Of a stretch of 64,000 nucleotides of DNA, positions 32,653 to 41,820 are shown one piece after another. The position numbers and the translations under genes are program-made. Positions within the stretch are counted from its first letter, which is position 1. Each line of letters begins with the position of its first letter. Source of the DNA: an uncultured Anaerococcus sp. (GTDB lineage Bacteria > Bacillota > Clostridia > Tissierellales > Peptoniphilaceae); contig CALUCE010000009.1 of assembly GCA_943914475.1 (NCBI GenBank), forward strand, positions 17,924 to 81,923, in the 5' to 3' direction. The notes below the pieces were generated by a model. It searched no databases, was not told the DNA's origin, and saw only the letters and a program-made list of their open reading frames with translations.

Positions 32653-33393
32653 ATGAATAATAAAGCAAAAACAAGACAGTTAGTTATTACTGCGATGCTA
32701 GGAGCTATCACAATCGTTTTAGGATTGACTCCACTAGGTTTTATCCCTTTAGGGTTTATTAACATCACTACCATGCACATACCTGTTATTATAGGTGCTA
32801 TTTTGGAAGGACCTGTGGTTGGTGGTGTTGTAGGACTATTGTTTGGTCTTTCGTCTATGCTAAATGCTGCACTAAGACCTACACCTATATCTTTTGTCTT
32901 CTTAAACCCACTCATAGCAGTAGTACCAAGGGTATTGATAGGTATTGTACCAGCCTATGTATATAAGGCCTTAAAAAGTAAAAATAACAGCCTTATAAGA
33001 AAGATTACTATGATAATCTGGGTTTTGGTTTCAGTATTTTTGATTTCACTTTTATATAAAAATATAAGTGGAAATAAACAAACCTATCAAATAGTATTGT
33101 CAATAGTATTTTTAGGAATTTCCCTATTAATGCTCTACTTAACAACAAAGCACAAGGATAACAACTTTGCAGTAGCAATTTCATCATTTATTGGATCTAT
33201 GACCAATAGTATTTTGGTATTGGGCCTTATATATTTATTGTATGCAGAAAAATATGTAACCAGCCTATCCATTCCTGTAGAAGCTGCAAGATCCACTATA
33301 TTTGGAGCTATAATAACAAATGGTGTACCTGAAGGTATCCTATCCATAGTTATAGTTTCTGCAGTTGTTAAGGCCATGAAAAGAAAAATATAA
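32653..33393 (+). CDS. ECF transporter S-component, substrate uncertain
   Basis: A 246-residue membrane protein of the general ECF S-component type. N-terminal helices carry QLVITAMLGAITIVLGLTPLGF, then NITTMHIPVIIGAILEGPVVGG and a GLLFGLSSMLNAALRPTPISF segment, which resemble S-components annotated as pantothenate- or CoA-precursor-like (PanT/CoaT style); this assignment is tentative. There are about six to seven hydrophobic segments, with an extra pair in the middle (residues ~120-165) that lengthens it over the usual ~190 residues. GGAGG lies 6 bases before the ATG. No riboswitch or pathway gene nearby identifies the ligand. Confidence 0.8.
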   Translation: MNNKAKTRQLVITAMLGAITIVLGLTPLGFIPLGFINITTMHIPVIIGAILEGPVVGGVVGLLFGLSSMLNAALRPTPISFVFLNPLIAVVPRVLIGIVPAYVYKALKSKNNSLIRKITMIIWVLVSVFLISLLYKNISGNKQTYQIVLSIVFLGISLLMLYLTTKHKDNNFAVAISSFIGSMTNSILVLGLIYLLYAEKYVTSLSIPVEAARSTIFGAIITNGVPEGILSIVIVSAVVKAMKRKI

Positions 33394-33397
33394 ATAT

Positions 33398-33437
33398 AAA
33401 GCTAATGACAAGCTTGTATGCAAGTCATTAGCTTTTT
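33398..33437 (+). terminator. Terminator of the ECF S-component gene
   Basis: AAAGCTAATGAC pairs perfectly with GTCATTAGCTTT around a 14-base loop, followed by a T run. It begins a few bases after the stop and also faces the 3' end of the DUF4298 gene at 33441 on the minus strand. Confidence 0.9.
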
Positions 33438-33440
33438 TAT

Positions 33441-33746
33441 TTAGTGATCTTTTACCATTTTTGTTCCCAATTCCAGCATGCGGATAGCTGTTTGATAGTT
33501 ATCACCTATCAAGTCAAAAATAGCATCTTCACTTAATACTCCACATTTAAGATCCTTTGGCAATTCTCCCTTATTTGACTTCTCAAAGTCTTCCATAAAA
33601 TCTTGACTTCCGTAATATTCTTTTAGTCTTTCATAGGCTTCTTGATTTTCTTCCAAAGCATCTAAAGCTTTTGCTACTTCATTTAAAATCTCTGTATGCC
33701 TATCGAGAATTTCTTCCATTTGCCTTATCTGATCATTTCTTTCCAT
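33441..33746 (-). CDS. DUF4298 domain protein
   Basis: A 101-residue, mostly helical, soluble protein matching the DUF4298 family as I know it: DQIRQMEEILDRHTEILNEV near the start, YERLKEYYGSQDFMEDFE in the centre and CGVLSEDAIFDLIGDNYQTA near the end. The family has no established function. It begins 7 bases after ldh and is probably co-transcribed with it. Confidence 0.8.
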   Translation of the reverse strand: MERNDQIRQMEEILDRHTEILNEVAKALDALEENQEAYERLKEYYGSQDFMEDFEKSNKGELPKDLKCGVLSEDAIFDLIGDNYQTAIRMLELGTKMVKDH

Positions 33747-33753
33747 GGTCCAC

Positions 33754-34692
33754 CTACTTTTTTATAGTATTATCTATGATATCCTTTAAGACTCTGGCAG
33801 ATTCTTGCATTCTTTCATCTTCTGTATCAGTCAAAGGTACCTCTATTACCCACTTGATACCTTCCTTGTTTATGACAGCTGGAGAGCTTATATAAAGATC
33901 ATTTAGACCATATTCTCCATCCATATAAACAGATACTGGATAAATGGAATTTTCATCATTTAAGATAGCTTGGGTTAGCTTAGCAAGGGCCATACCTATA
34001 CCATAGAAGGTAGCACCTTTTTTATCTATTATCTCATATCCAGCATTCTTAACCTTATCAAATGCATCAAGAAGGGCAACTTCATCTGTCTCATTATTTT
34101 TTACCCATTCATAGATTGGAAGTCCACCTATATTTGTATGATACCAAACTGGAAATTCTGTATCTCCATGTTCTCCCATTATATAAGCATCTACAGATCT
34201 TGGGTCAACTCCAACAAGATTTGCTATTTCTTTTTTAAATCTTGAAGAGTCAAGGGTTGTTCCTGAACCTATTACCTTGTTGGCAGGAAAACCTGAATAT
34301 TTCCATGTAGCATAGGTTAAAACATCAACAGGGTTTGATGCCACCAAAAATATTCCATCAAAACCACTATCCACAATTTGACCTATCATCTCTTTAAATA
34401 TCTTTAAATTTTTATCAACAAGATCAAGTCGTGTCTCGCCTGGCTTTTGAGCTGCACCTGCGGTTATTACAACTACCTTAGCATCCTTGCAGTCTTCATA
34501 TGAAGCCTTATATATATCCTTAGGAGTTGAAAAGCTTAATACATCAGACAAGTCCATAGCATCGCCGTAGGCCTTATCTTCGTTGATATCGATAATACCA
34601 AATTCTCTTCCAATTCCTAAAATTGTACAAGCATAGGCGAAACTTGAGCCAACTGCTCCATCACCTACTAAAATTACTTTATTATCTTTCAT
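33754..34692 (-). CDS. ldh: L-lactate dehydrogenase
   Basis: Ldh reduces pyruvate to L-lactate and reoxidises NADH in fermentation. The 312-residue protein has GDGAVGSSFAYA (NAD site), the substrate-loop QKPGETRLDLV whose QKPGE favours lactate over malate dehydrogenase, VASNPVDVLTYATWK, and the catalytic His in IMGEHGDTEFPVW. AGGAGG precedes the ATG by about 6 bases, and a TATAGT -10 lies at 34743-34748. DUF4298 follows on the same transcript. Confidence 0.96.
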   Translation of the reverse strand: MKDNKVILVGDGAVGSSFAYACTILGIGREFGIIDINEDKAYGDAMDLSDVLSFSTPKDIYKASYEDCKDAKVVVITAGAAQKPGETRLDLVDKNLKIFKEMIGQIVDSGFDGIFLVASNPVDVLTYATWKYSGFPANKVIGSGTTLDSSRFKKEIANLVGVDPRSVDAYIMGEHGDTEFPVWYHTNIGGLPIYEWVKNNETDEVALLDAFDKVKNAGYEIIDKKGATFYGIGMALAKLTQAILNDENSIYPVSVYMDGEYGLNDLYISSPAVINKEGIKWVIEVPLTDTEDERMQESARVLKDIIDNTIKK

Positions 34693-34799
34693 ATACTTCC
34701 TCCTAACGTAAGAAATATTTCTTGGATATTTTCTCCATAGATACTATACCTTTTTACTAGGTCTTTGTAAGGTCTTGTAGATAAAAATATTCACATAAA

Positions 34800-34823
34800 A
34801 ACACCCTACAAAAGTAGGGTGTT
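34800..34823 (-). terminator. Terminator of the duplicated lipoprotein gene
   Basis: AACACCCTAC pairs perfectly with GTAGGGTGTT around a four-base loop; on the minus strand more U residues follow (TTTTTATG). It lies about 27 bases after the stop at 34851. Confidence 0.9.
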
Positions 34824-34850
34824 TAGGCGATATGTTACTATTAATTGATC

Positions 34851-35951
34851 TTATTTTCCGTTTACTGCGTCAACGATTAGTTGTAGGTAGTTTACAGTAT
34901 CTACTAGAGTAGCTTCTGAAACTGCATCTACTGGTTTACCAGCTTCGTTTTCGTCGATAACTGCTTGAACTTCGTCTACAGTTTTTCCGCTTACAAAGTT
35001 TTCAATAGCTTTGTAGTTATCAGCTATAGAAACTTCTGAACCAGCCTTGTCTGCCATTAAAGCAGAGTATTCATCGTTTGAAAGAAGTTTAGATGTAAGT
35101 TGGTTCTTTTCATCAGCATAACCTTTTGTGAATCCAGTACCTTCTTTAGCAAGTCCTTTTTCACCAAAGTATTGTAGCTCGTCAATGTTAGCTCCAACGA
35201 TTACACCATTTTCTACTGCTACTACTACATCAGCAAATGATTTGTCTCCGTGTGGAGCACCATACATTTGGTGTAGTGTTACATCGTCAATGTTTTCAGC
35301 CTTAACATCAGCAACCATTTCGTTATCTTGTGCTGTGTTCACGATTGCTTGTAGGTAGTTAGCTGTGTCAACAAGTGTTGCACCTGTTACTGCATCAACT
35401 GTACCATCTTCGTTTGCGCTTCCGATAGCATCTTCTACTTCAGAAATAGTTTTACCCTTTACAAAGTCAACTATAGCCTTGTAGTTATCAGCAATAGATA
35501 CTGTAGAATCAGCGTGTTCTTTCATTAATTTTGAATATTCATCGCTATTTTCTGTCTTTGATCCTAGTATTTTTCCTTCAGCAGCACCTTCACCAAAGCT
35601 TCCGTCTGAGCTTGGAAGTGCTACAAAGTCAGAGTCTTTATCAAAATATTGAATTTCATCCAAAGATGCATCAATAATCTTATCACCAGATGTTAGTACA
35701 ACTATACGAGCTATAGAATCTTCTCCGTGTGGAGTAGCATAAGCTCTGTGAAGTTGTGCATCAGACATTTCAACTGTTTCAGCAGAACCTTCTGTGCTCA
35801 TTGGTGTTGTTACTGCTTGGTCTGTGCTTTCTTGAGTTTCTACACTTGATGTAGATTCAGCATTATCTGTATTTGCATTATCATTTGAACAAGCTGCAAA
35901 TGTTAAAGATAAAGCTAATGCTAATCCTGTTGCTTTAATTTTGTTATTCAT
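34851..35951 (-). CDS. Lipoprotein with two tandem repeats carrying FMN-attachment-like motifs
   Basis: A 366-residue predicted lipoprotein: signal peptide with lipobox ending FAAC (Cys21), then a Ser/Thr-rich linker to about residue 62. Residues ~63-210 and ~221-366 are two copies of one domain, sharing LH..Y..PHG, EIQYF/ELQYF, DEYS.LM, VSIADNYKAI and ATLVDT.NYLQ.IV. At the end of copy 1 is DAVTGAT (186-192), which fits the Dxx(S/T)GAT motif where ApbE attaches FMN to Thr (here Thr192). In copy 2 the motif is DAVSEAT (342-348), with Glu replacing Gly. I infer a surface flavoprotein, perhaps for extracellular electron transfer like PplA; the domain itself I do not firmly recognise. Confidence 0.7.
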   Translation of the reverse strand: MNNKIKATGLALALSLTFAACSNDNANTDNAESTSSVETQESTDQAVTTPMSTEGSAETVEMSDAQLHRAYATPHGEDSIARIVVLTSGDKIIDASLDEIQYFDKDSDFVALPSSDGSFGEGAAEGKILGSKTENSDEYSKLMKEHADSTVSIADNYKAIVDFVKGKTISEVEDAIGSANEDGTVDAVTGATLVDTANYLQAIVNTAQDNEMVADVKAENIDDVTLHQMYGAPHGDKSFADVVVAVENGVIVGANIDELQYFGEKGLAKEGTGFTKGYADEKNQLTSKLLSNDEYSALMADKAGSEVSIADNYKAIENFVSGKTVDEVQAVIDENEAGKPVDAVSEATLVDTVNYLQLIVDAVNGK

Positions 35952-36139
35952 TTTTCCCTCTCTATAATTTTATTATAATCGCCTAATGTTTATAACATTA
36001 ATACTTTACCATTATAATAAATAGACAATAAAAGTCAAATGTACTTGTTTTTTTATAGCATATATTTCAAAGATTAATATATACTTATATTTTCCTATAT
36101 ACTTGTATATACTATGATTATTTTAGCTTAAATCATTTC

Positions 36140-36985
36140 CTATATATGCATATAAGATATTACCCATATGTGAGGACCTGTATGAGTAGCAAGAACGGAG
36201 GTCAAGGCTTCTTCCATATAAAAGTCTGCTTTTTCTATATAGTCACCAAGTTTATCTTTCACTTCTCTAATATCAGCCTTATCTTTACCATAGGCTGTCG
36301 CCATATAATATTTATCTACTTTATCAAGCTCTTTTTTTACAAACTTTGTCATAAAGTTTAAAGCCTTGTCCTCTCCCCTTATAGATTTAAACTTTTCTAT
36401 ATTTCCATCTTCCTTAATCTCAAGTATTGGCGTAATCCTTAATACAGATCCTATAAGGCCCTTAAGATGGCTTATCCTTCCCCCTTTAATTAAATACTTT
36501 AGGTCACTTACAAAAGCAAAAAATCTTATATCTGATCTTTTCTTTTTTAAAATCTGGTAAATATTTTCTATATCCAGTCCATCTTCTATAAGCTTTGAAC
36601 CATAAGCAATCAAAAGTCCTGAACCAACAGAAGCATACTTAGAGTCAAGGATCACATGGTCTATAGTAGAATTTTCAAGCCCTATCTTCATAGAGTTTAA
36701 GGTCCCTGATAGGCTTGAAGACAAGGCTATGCCAATTATTTTTTCATAGCCTAGACTTTTTATATAGGATATTTTTTCTTTAAAATCATCTACAGATGGA
36801 GCTGCTGTTTTAAAGTTTTCCTCATCCATTCTCTCGTACAGTTCTTCAGCCTTCATTTCTACAGTATCTTTTTTTGAAACTGTGCCGTTTGTTATATATA
36901 GAGGAACTACAAATATATTTTTGTTTATATCTTCTCTGACATTGCATCCACTGTCAGTCAAAATCGCTATTTTAGCTTTTGTCAT
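36140..36985 (-). CDS. DegV family fatty acid-binding protein
   Basis: DegV/FakB proteins bind a fatty acid and present it to the FakA kinase. The 281-residue protein has TDSGCNV near the N-terminus, the fatty-acid headgroup block ALSSSLSGTLNSM around residues 87-99, and LKYLIKGGRISHLKG around residue 160, all family hallmarks. It starts after GGGAGG and overlaps the DUF1836 gene by 14 bases. No FakA gene is in the window. The downstream 190 bases to the lipoprotein start hold no gene. Confidence 0.92.
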   Translation of the reverse strand: MTKAKIAILTDSGCNVREDINKNIFVVPLYITNGTVSKKDTVEMKAEELYERMDEENFKTAAPSVDDFKEKISYIKSLGYEKIIGIALSSSLSGTLNSMKIGLENSTIDHVILDSKYASVGSGLLIAYGSKLIEDGLDIENIYQILKKKRSDIRFFAFVSDLKYLIKGGRISHLKGLIGSVLRITPILEIKEDGNIEKFKSIRGEDKALNFMTKFVKKELDKVDKYYMATAYGKDKADIREVKDKLGDYIEKADFYMEEALTSVLATHTGPHIWVISYMHI

Positions 36986-37484
36986 TATATATACCTCCCT
37001 TGTTAAGGATATAGTTAGTTAAGGTTTGGAAACAAAAGGCGTTTATGGCAAGGGTCAATGATATATTATCCCTAGTAGCCTCAAAGCCTTTGTATACTAT
37101 GGGATCACTCCCTTCCAGGCAATTCAAAATATTATTATATGAATTTTCTAATATATCCATAAATTCATTAAAGCCTTCCTCGGTGTCCATAATCTTTTTT
37201 TGTAGGTTTATCCCATCCTTTATCCTATTTATGGCTATAGTTTGCTTTAAAACTATGACCACCATCAAATGTCCAAGATGTTCTCTGTAGTATTTTTTCT
37301 TTACAGGTTTTGGGATAATCTTATTTTTTACATAGTTATTTATCATACTTGGACTTAATGATAGGGTTTCCGGGAAAAAGGAAATCAACTTTTCATCTAT
37401 AAAATCAACTACTTGATCAGAATACAAACCATAGTCCGGTAGGTCTTCCCAAGTAATTTTTTTAAATTTTCTAATTTGTTCCAA
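36972..37484 (-). CDS. DUF1836 domain protein, possible MerR-like regulator
   Basis: A 170-residue soluble protein with the DUF1836 pattern: LPDYGLYSDQVVDFID then LSPSMINNYVKNKIIPKPVKKKYYREHLGHLM, the latter resembling a helix-turn-helix followed by a MerR-like wing (residues ~45-75). The C-terminal half is helical with no recognised motif. It is the first gene of a two-gene unit with degV, suggesting it may regulate or accompany fatty-acid handling; this is inference from position. Confidence 0.8.
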   Translation of the reverse strand: MEQIRKFKKITWEDLPDYGLYSDQVVDFIDEKLISFFPETLSLSPSMINNYVKNKIIPKPVKKKYYREHLGHLMVVIVLKQTIAINRIKDGINLQKKIMDTEEGFNEFMDILENSYNNILNCLEGSDPIVYKGFEATRDNISLTLAINAFCFQTLTNYILNKGGIYNDKS

Positions 37485-37638
37485 TTTTTTTCTCCTTTTT
37501 TAAACTATTATATCTAGTTATGTAAACAATTTTACTTTGTTTTTAAAATTTTTCAAGAATTACGATTATATTTTAACTTATGGGCTGGACTTGGTATGAT
37601 ATATATTAAGCTTTATTATGTTTATTGGAGGAACTTAT

Positions 37639-37950
37639 ATGAGTAAAATACAAATCTTGGCACTTATAGTCCTAATAATTAGTGTTATTTCTATCTTTTT
37701 TCATTCCTATGTAAATAAGGAAAAACTTTTAAATACCTACACCTACTACAGACTTGAAAGTGAAAGAAAAAAATATGACTGGGATGCTACCATAAAAAGA
37801 ACCAAGACTGCCTATCTTATTACCTTTGTGGTAAGTGGCTTGTCTTTCCTTGCATCAATTTATACAGACCTTAATGAGAAAATTTATCTAGTATTAATAA
37901 TTTTATCTTTTTTAGGCTTTATCTTTTTATCAAAACCTGTGAAAAAGTAA
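37639..37950 (+). CDS. Small membrane protein, unknown
   Basis: A 103-residue protein from the ATG at 37639, which follows GGAGG by 7 bases; an earlier in-frame ATG at 37618 precedes that ribosome binding site and is rejected. Hydrophobic segments run at about residues 4-22, 60-78 and 81-96, with a charged stretch (RLESERKKYDWDATIKRTK) between the first and second. I do not recognise a family. It stands alone on the plus strand and ends in a hairpin shared with rlmD. Confidence 0.75.
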   Translation: MSKIQILALIVLIISVISIFFHSYVNKEKLLNTYTYYRLESERKKYDWDATIKRTKTAYLITFVVSGLSFLASIYTDLNEKIYLVLIILSFLGFIFLSKPVKK

Positions 37951-37963
37951 GGACAAAAATACA

Positions 37964-37995
37964 GGACTCTATGATTTTTTACTTTCATAGAGTCC
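37964..37995. terminator. Bidirectional terminator between 37950 and rlmD
   Basis: GGACTCTATGA pairs perfectly with TCATAGAGTCC around a T-rich 10-base loop; TTTTCTTTG follows on the plus strand and TTTTTGTCC on the minus strand, serving both convergent genes. Confidence 0.9.
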
Positions 37996-38013
37996 AGTTT
38001 TCTTTGTAATTAT

Positions 38014-39378
38014 TTACTTTTCTAATAGTGCAATTGCTTCCACGTGTCTAGATTTTACAAACTGATCAAATACTTGGTATTTTTTAACCTTGTATCCTGC
38101 TTCTTCAAATATTTTTATATCTCTGACTTGGGTTTTTGGATTACATGATATATAGACAAATTTTTCTGGTTCTATATCTATTATCTTATCTATAGCCTTA
38201 GGGTGGATTCCTTCTCTTGGAGGATCTAGGACTACTACATCATAGTCTCCCCTTACATTTTCTATTTCCTTTAAGACATCTCCACATATAAATTCTATAT
38301 TTTCTATTTCATTAATTTCAGCATTTTCCTTAGCCTTTTCTACAGCTTCTTCTACTATTTCTATACCTGTTGCCTTCCTGCACTTACTTGCCATAATTTG
38401 GGTTATGGTTCCTGTTCCTGAATATAGGTCCAAAACCTTGGAGTATTTGTCTATTTCAGCAAAGTCAAAGGCTTTTTGATAAAGTTTTTCTGCAGCAAAG
38501 ACATTTGGTTGGAAGAAGGAAAATGGAGAAATCCTAAAGTTTAATCCCATCATCACTTCTTCTATATAGGCCTTGCCATATATAAGGTCAACTTCTTCTG
38601 GAATCACAGCATCTGCCACAGAATCATTTTTTACATGGTAGATAGATACAATCCTGCCCTCGGTGTCTGCACTTAAAAGGGCTTGAACGAACAAGTCTTT
38701 TTTAATATCATCGAAAGCTTCATCACTTGTTGTTACCAAAACCACCATGATTTGTCCCGTATGCATGGCCTTTCTTACAATAAGGTGTCTTAATAGACCT
38801 TCCTTAGTCTTTTTATGGTAGAAATCAGCATTTTTTCTCCTAAAATATTCTTGGACAAATCTTCTTATTACTTCAAAATCCTCATCGACTATATTACATT
38901 CTAGCGTGTCAACTAGCTCATAAAATCTTCCTTGCTTATGAAGACCCAAAACTAGAGGTCCACCCTTTTCGCTATCTCCAAAGGTATATTCCATCTTGTT
39001 TCTATAGCCACTTGTCACAGGTGATCTATTAATCGATACATCTGACTCAACTTTTATATCTTCCTCTTCCAGAAGCCTTTTTATCATATCAAGTTTAAGC
39101 ATTAATTCAGTTTCATAGGGCACCCTTTGGTAAGCACATCCTCCGCAAATATCGGCATTAGGACAATATTCCTTACCATTTTCTAAGTATGAATGTTCTA
39201 CCATTTCTAAAAACTTGGCCTTTTTCTTTGTTGACCTATTTCTGGTAATCTTAACCCTACAAGTTTGTCCCAAAAGTCCACCCTTAAACTGAACCTTCTT
39301 TCCCTCATAATCTCCAATAGAAAAGTTTGGATAGTTCATTTCTTCAACTTTTACATCTATAACTTTTTTACCCTTCAC
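38014..39378 (-). CDS. 23S rRNA (uracil-C5)-methyltransferase, RlmD/RlmCD (TrmA) family
   Basis: This SAM-dependent enzyme makes 5-methyluridine in RNA. The 454-residue protein has an N-terminal TRAM-like RNA-binding domain, an iron-sulfur site (Cys72, Cys78 and Cys81 in CPNADICGGCAYQ, with a later Cys near 162), the SAM loop LDLYSGTGTITQIM, DPPREG and the catalytic-Cys block YISCNPKTQ. Low-GC Gram-positive members usually act on U747 and/or U1939 of 23S rRNA, so the exact site is uncertain. It overlaps the upstream helicase gene by 11 bases. Confidence 0.92.
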   Translation of the reverse strand: MKGKKVIDVKVEEMNYPNFSIGDYEGKKVQFKGGLLGQTCRVKITRNRSTKKKAKFLEMVEHSYLENGKEYCPNADICGGCAYQRVPYETELMLKLDMIKRLLEEEDIKVESDVSINRSPVTSGYRNKMEYTFGDSEKGGPLVLGLHKQGRFYELVDTLECNIVDEDFEVIRRFVQEYFRRKNADFYHKKTKEGLLRHLIVRKAMHTGQIMVVLVTTSDEAFDDIKKDLFVQALLSADTEGRIVSIYHVKNDSVADAVIPEEVDLIYGKAYIEEVMMGLNFRISPFSFFQPNVFAAEKLYQKAFDFAEIDKYSKVLDLYSGTGTITQIMASKCRKATGIEIVEEAVEKAKENAEINEIENIEFICGDVLKEIENVRGDYDVVVLDPPREGIHPKAIDKIIDIEPEKFVYISCNPKTQVRDIKIFEEAGYKVKKYQVFDQFVKSRHVEAIALLEK

Positions 39379-41707
39379 TCTTATCCTCTTTCCAAAATCT
39401 ATTTGTTATATCTAATAATTGATCCTTAGATGAAACCTCTATTATTCTTTTCCAGTGTCTAGGATAAAGCATCCTATACTTATCCCACAAAAATCTATCA
39501 TCCAAGAGATAAATAATTCCCTTGTCTGACTCCGTTCTTATTAGCCTACCTGCTGCCTGAAATGCCTTGTTTATACCAGGATAGGTATAAGAATAGTCAA
39601 AACCTCTATTATCATACTTATCAAAGTGGTATTTGATTAAATTCCTATCATTGGAAACACCTGGCATGCCAACAGAGATAATCATAGTTCCTATAAGTCT
39701 TTCTCCCTTAAGGTCCACACCTTCGGAGAATATTCCTCCCAGGACCAAAAATCCTACCTTTTTTGAATCATAGGTAAATTCTTGCAAGAACCTATGTCTT
39801 TCCTTTTGGCCCATAATTTTTTCCTGGACTATTATATCATCTGTATACCTAGATTTGTAGTCCTCATAAACATCTTCCATATAAGAATATGAAGGAAAGA
39901 AAATAAAATAGTTACCTTCTTTACTATTTACAAATTCATGGATCATATCCGATATATCCATAAGGTTGCTATACCTATCCTTATACCTAGTTGATATGCT
40001 TGAATTTAAAATCATAAAGTTGTTTTCATCAAAAGGCAAAGGCAGGTGAAGTTTTAAGGCATCATCCGCCCCTAACATCTTCATATAAAAGTCCATGGGA
40101 GATAGGGTTGCAGAGAAAAATACAGTAGATATAGCAGACTCATACCTGTTTTTTAAAACTTGAGATGGATCTATGCACTTTATCTCAAAAGTCTTTTCCA
40201 AAGAATCAGGATCAAAACTAATAGTAGAATAAAATCCCTTATTATAGGATTCAGATACTTTCATATACTTGTTTATATCAAAATATAGGTCCTGTATTTG
40301 ATCATAAAATTTATGGTCTCTGTCCTTGATTAGTATCTTTTCTAGTCTTTTTGCAAGACCTACTAGTTTTTTATCAAAATCTTCTATCTGATCTTCTTGG
40401 AAATAAAATAATTTCTTCCCATACCTAGCATAAAGCTCCTCAAAAACTTCTATTATTCCATCTATACTATTTATTAAGCTCTTATACTTTTTTGGATCAA
40501 AGTATGTCTTAAATTCTTCAAATCTTGATTTTTCAAAGGCAAAAGAATACATATCCCTAGCCCTATCCAATAGATTATGAGATTCATCTATTAAAAAGAT
40601 GTATTTTTCTATAATGTCATCAAAAAATCTTCTTAAATATACACTTGGATTAAAAACATAGTTATAATCGCAAATAATAATATCGGCATAGCTTGCTGTA
40701 TCAAGTTCAAACTCCAAGGGACATACCCTGTATTTTTCAGCGTAAGAAGTGATTATATCATAGTCCATAATCTCTTCTTTGGCTAAGATATCTTTTAGGG
40801 CATCATTTACCCTGTCAAAGTGACCCTTGGCAAAGGGACAATCCTCAGGATTACATTTAACCTCATCATTTAGGCAGATTTTTTCCTTGCTTGTTATAGA
40901 AACTGCTTTTATGTAAAGATTCTTCTCTTTTAATAGGGATATAGCCTTTAGGGCTTCCTTGGCATTGGTGTTTTTTGCAGTAAGGTAGAAAATTTTATCT
41001 GCAAGCCCCTCTCCAAAAGATTTTACTCCTGGAAAAACGGTTGATATGGTCTTACCTGTTCCTGTTGGTGCATCTACAAACAATCTCTTTTCTTCCAAAA
41101 AAGCTGTATAGACAGCAACAGCCATCTTCCTTTGTCCCTTCCTATAACCTTTGTAGGGAAAGGTAAGTTCTTTAGCTGAAGAGTTTCTTTTTTCTATATT
41201 TACAGCCAAGATTTTTGAGAAATTTATGTACTCCTCTAGCAAGGACATATAAAAATCGTGCAATTCTTCAAAGTTAAATTTCCTCTTAAAAACTTTGGTT
41301 TGATAATCTTCAAGACTTACATAGGTAAGGGTAATATGTATTTCTTTTAAATCTTTCTTTATAGAATAAAAATAAGCATAGCACATGGCTTGGGCCCAGT
41401 GGAGCTTGTTGGTGTCATCTATGTCATCCATATCTCTGGTAGTGGACTTTATTTCATCCACTATATAGCCCTCGTCAGTTTTTAAAATACCGTCAGCCCT
41501 ACCTTCAACCACAAAGACCATGTCCTTAATCTGAGTAGTATTTTTTAAGAAATACTCGCTTTGGTAGTTTTCTGCATAGGATTTTTGGATTTTTTGGTGG
41601 GCTTTTATACCCTCTACCATCCTATTGTTATCACGGAATCTATTATCTATATCTCCCGTTCTCATAACAAATTCTATTAAGTTTCTAACTGAAATTTTAA
41701 CTTGCAT
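39368..41707 (-). CDS. PD-(D/E)XK nuclease fused to an Fe-S XPD/DinG-type DNA helicase
   Basis: A 779-residue protein. Residues ~1-170 look like a Cas4/RecB-type PD-(D/E)XK domain: VVEGRADGI with Asp72, then IVDEIKST with Glu85 and Lys87, preceded by GIKAHQKIQ. Residues ~185-779 are a superfamily 2 XPD-like 5'-3' helicase: Walker A APTGTGKT (213-220), four Cys of an Fe-S cluster (278, 285, 290, 329), DESH box (374-377), and late motifs VFFSATLSP and QAAGRLIRTESDKG. Both catalytic sets look intact. The role is presumably DNA repair or recombination. It overlaps rlmD by 11 bases. Related fusions occur in other clostridia under generic names. Confidence 0.9.
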   Translation of the reverse strand: MQVKISVRNLIEFVMRTGDIDNRFRDNNRMVEGIKAHQKIQKSYAENYQSEYFLKNTTQIKDMVFVVEGRADGILKTDEGYIVDEIKSTTRDMDDIDDTNKLHWAQAMCYAYFYSIKKDLKEIHITLTYVSLEDYQTKVFKRKFNFEELHDFYMSLLEEYINFSKILAVNIEKRNSSAKELTFPYKGYRKGQRKMAVAVYTAFLEEKRLFVDAPTGTGKTISTVFPGVKSFGEGLADKIFYLTAKNTNAKEALKAISLLKEKNLYIKAVSITSKEKICLNDEVKCNPEDCPFAKGHFDRVNDALKDILAKEEIMDYDIITSYAEKYRVCPLEFELDTASYADIIICDYNYVFNPSVYLRRFFDDIIEKYIFLIDESHNLLDRARDMYSFAFEKSRFEEFKTYFDPKKYKSLINSIDGIIEVFEELYARYGKKLFYFQEDQIEDFDKKLVGLAKRLEKILIKDRDHKFYDQIQDLYFDINKYMKVSESYNKGFYSTISFDPDSLEKTFEIKCIDPSQVLKNRYESAISTVFFSATLSPMDFYMKMLGADDALKLHLPLPFDENNFMILNSSISTRYKDRYSNLMDISDMIHEFVNSKEGNYFIFFPSYSYMEDVYEDYKSRYTDDIIVQEKIMGQKERHRFLQEFTYDSKKVGFLVLGGIFSEGVDLKGERLIGTMIISVGMPGVSNDRNLIKYHFDKYDNRGFDYSYTYPGINKAFQAAGRLIRTESDKGIIYLLDDRFLWDKYRMLYPRHWKRIIEVSSKDQLLDITNRFWKEDKSEG

Positions 41708-41766
41708 ACAACCACCACTTTCCTTAGTATATGTATTATATCATTAAATTTCTATAAAGAAAAAAG

Positions 41767-41791
41767 GGACTATTGCTCTACACAATAGTCC
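41767..41791 (-). terminator. Terminator of the rbs operon
   Basis: GGACTATTG pairs perfectly with CAATAGTCC around a seven-base loop; on the minus strand CTTTTTTCTTT follows. It begins about 30 bases after the rbsB stop. Confidence 0.9.
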
Positions 41792-41820
41792 AGGACCTAA
41801 ATTTATTAGTCTATATATTT

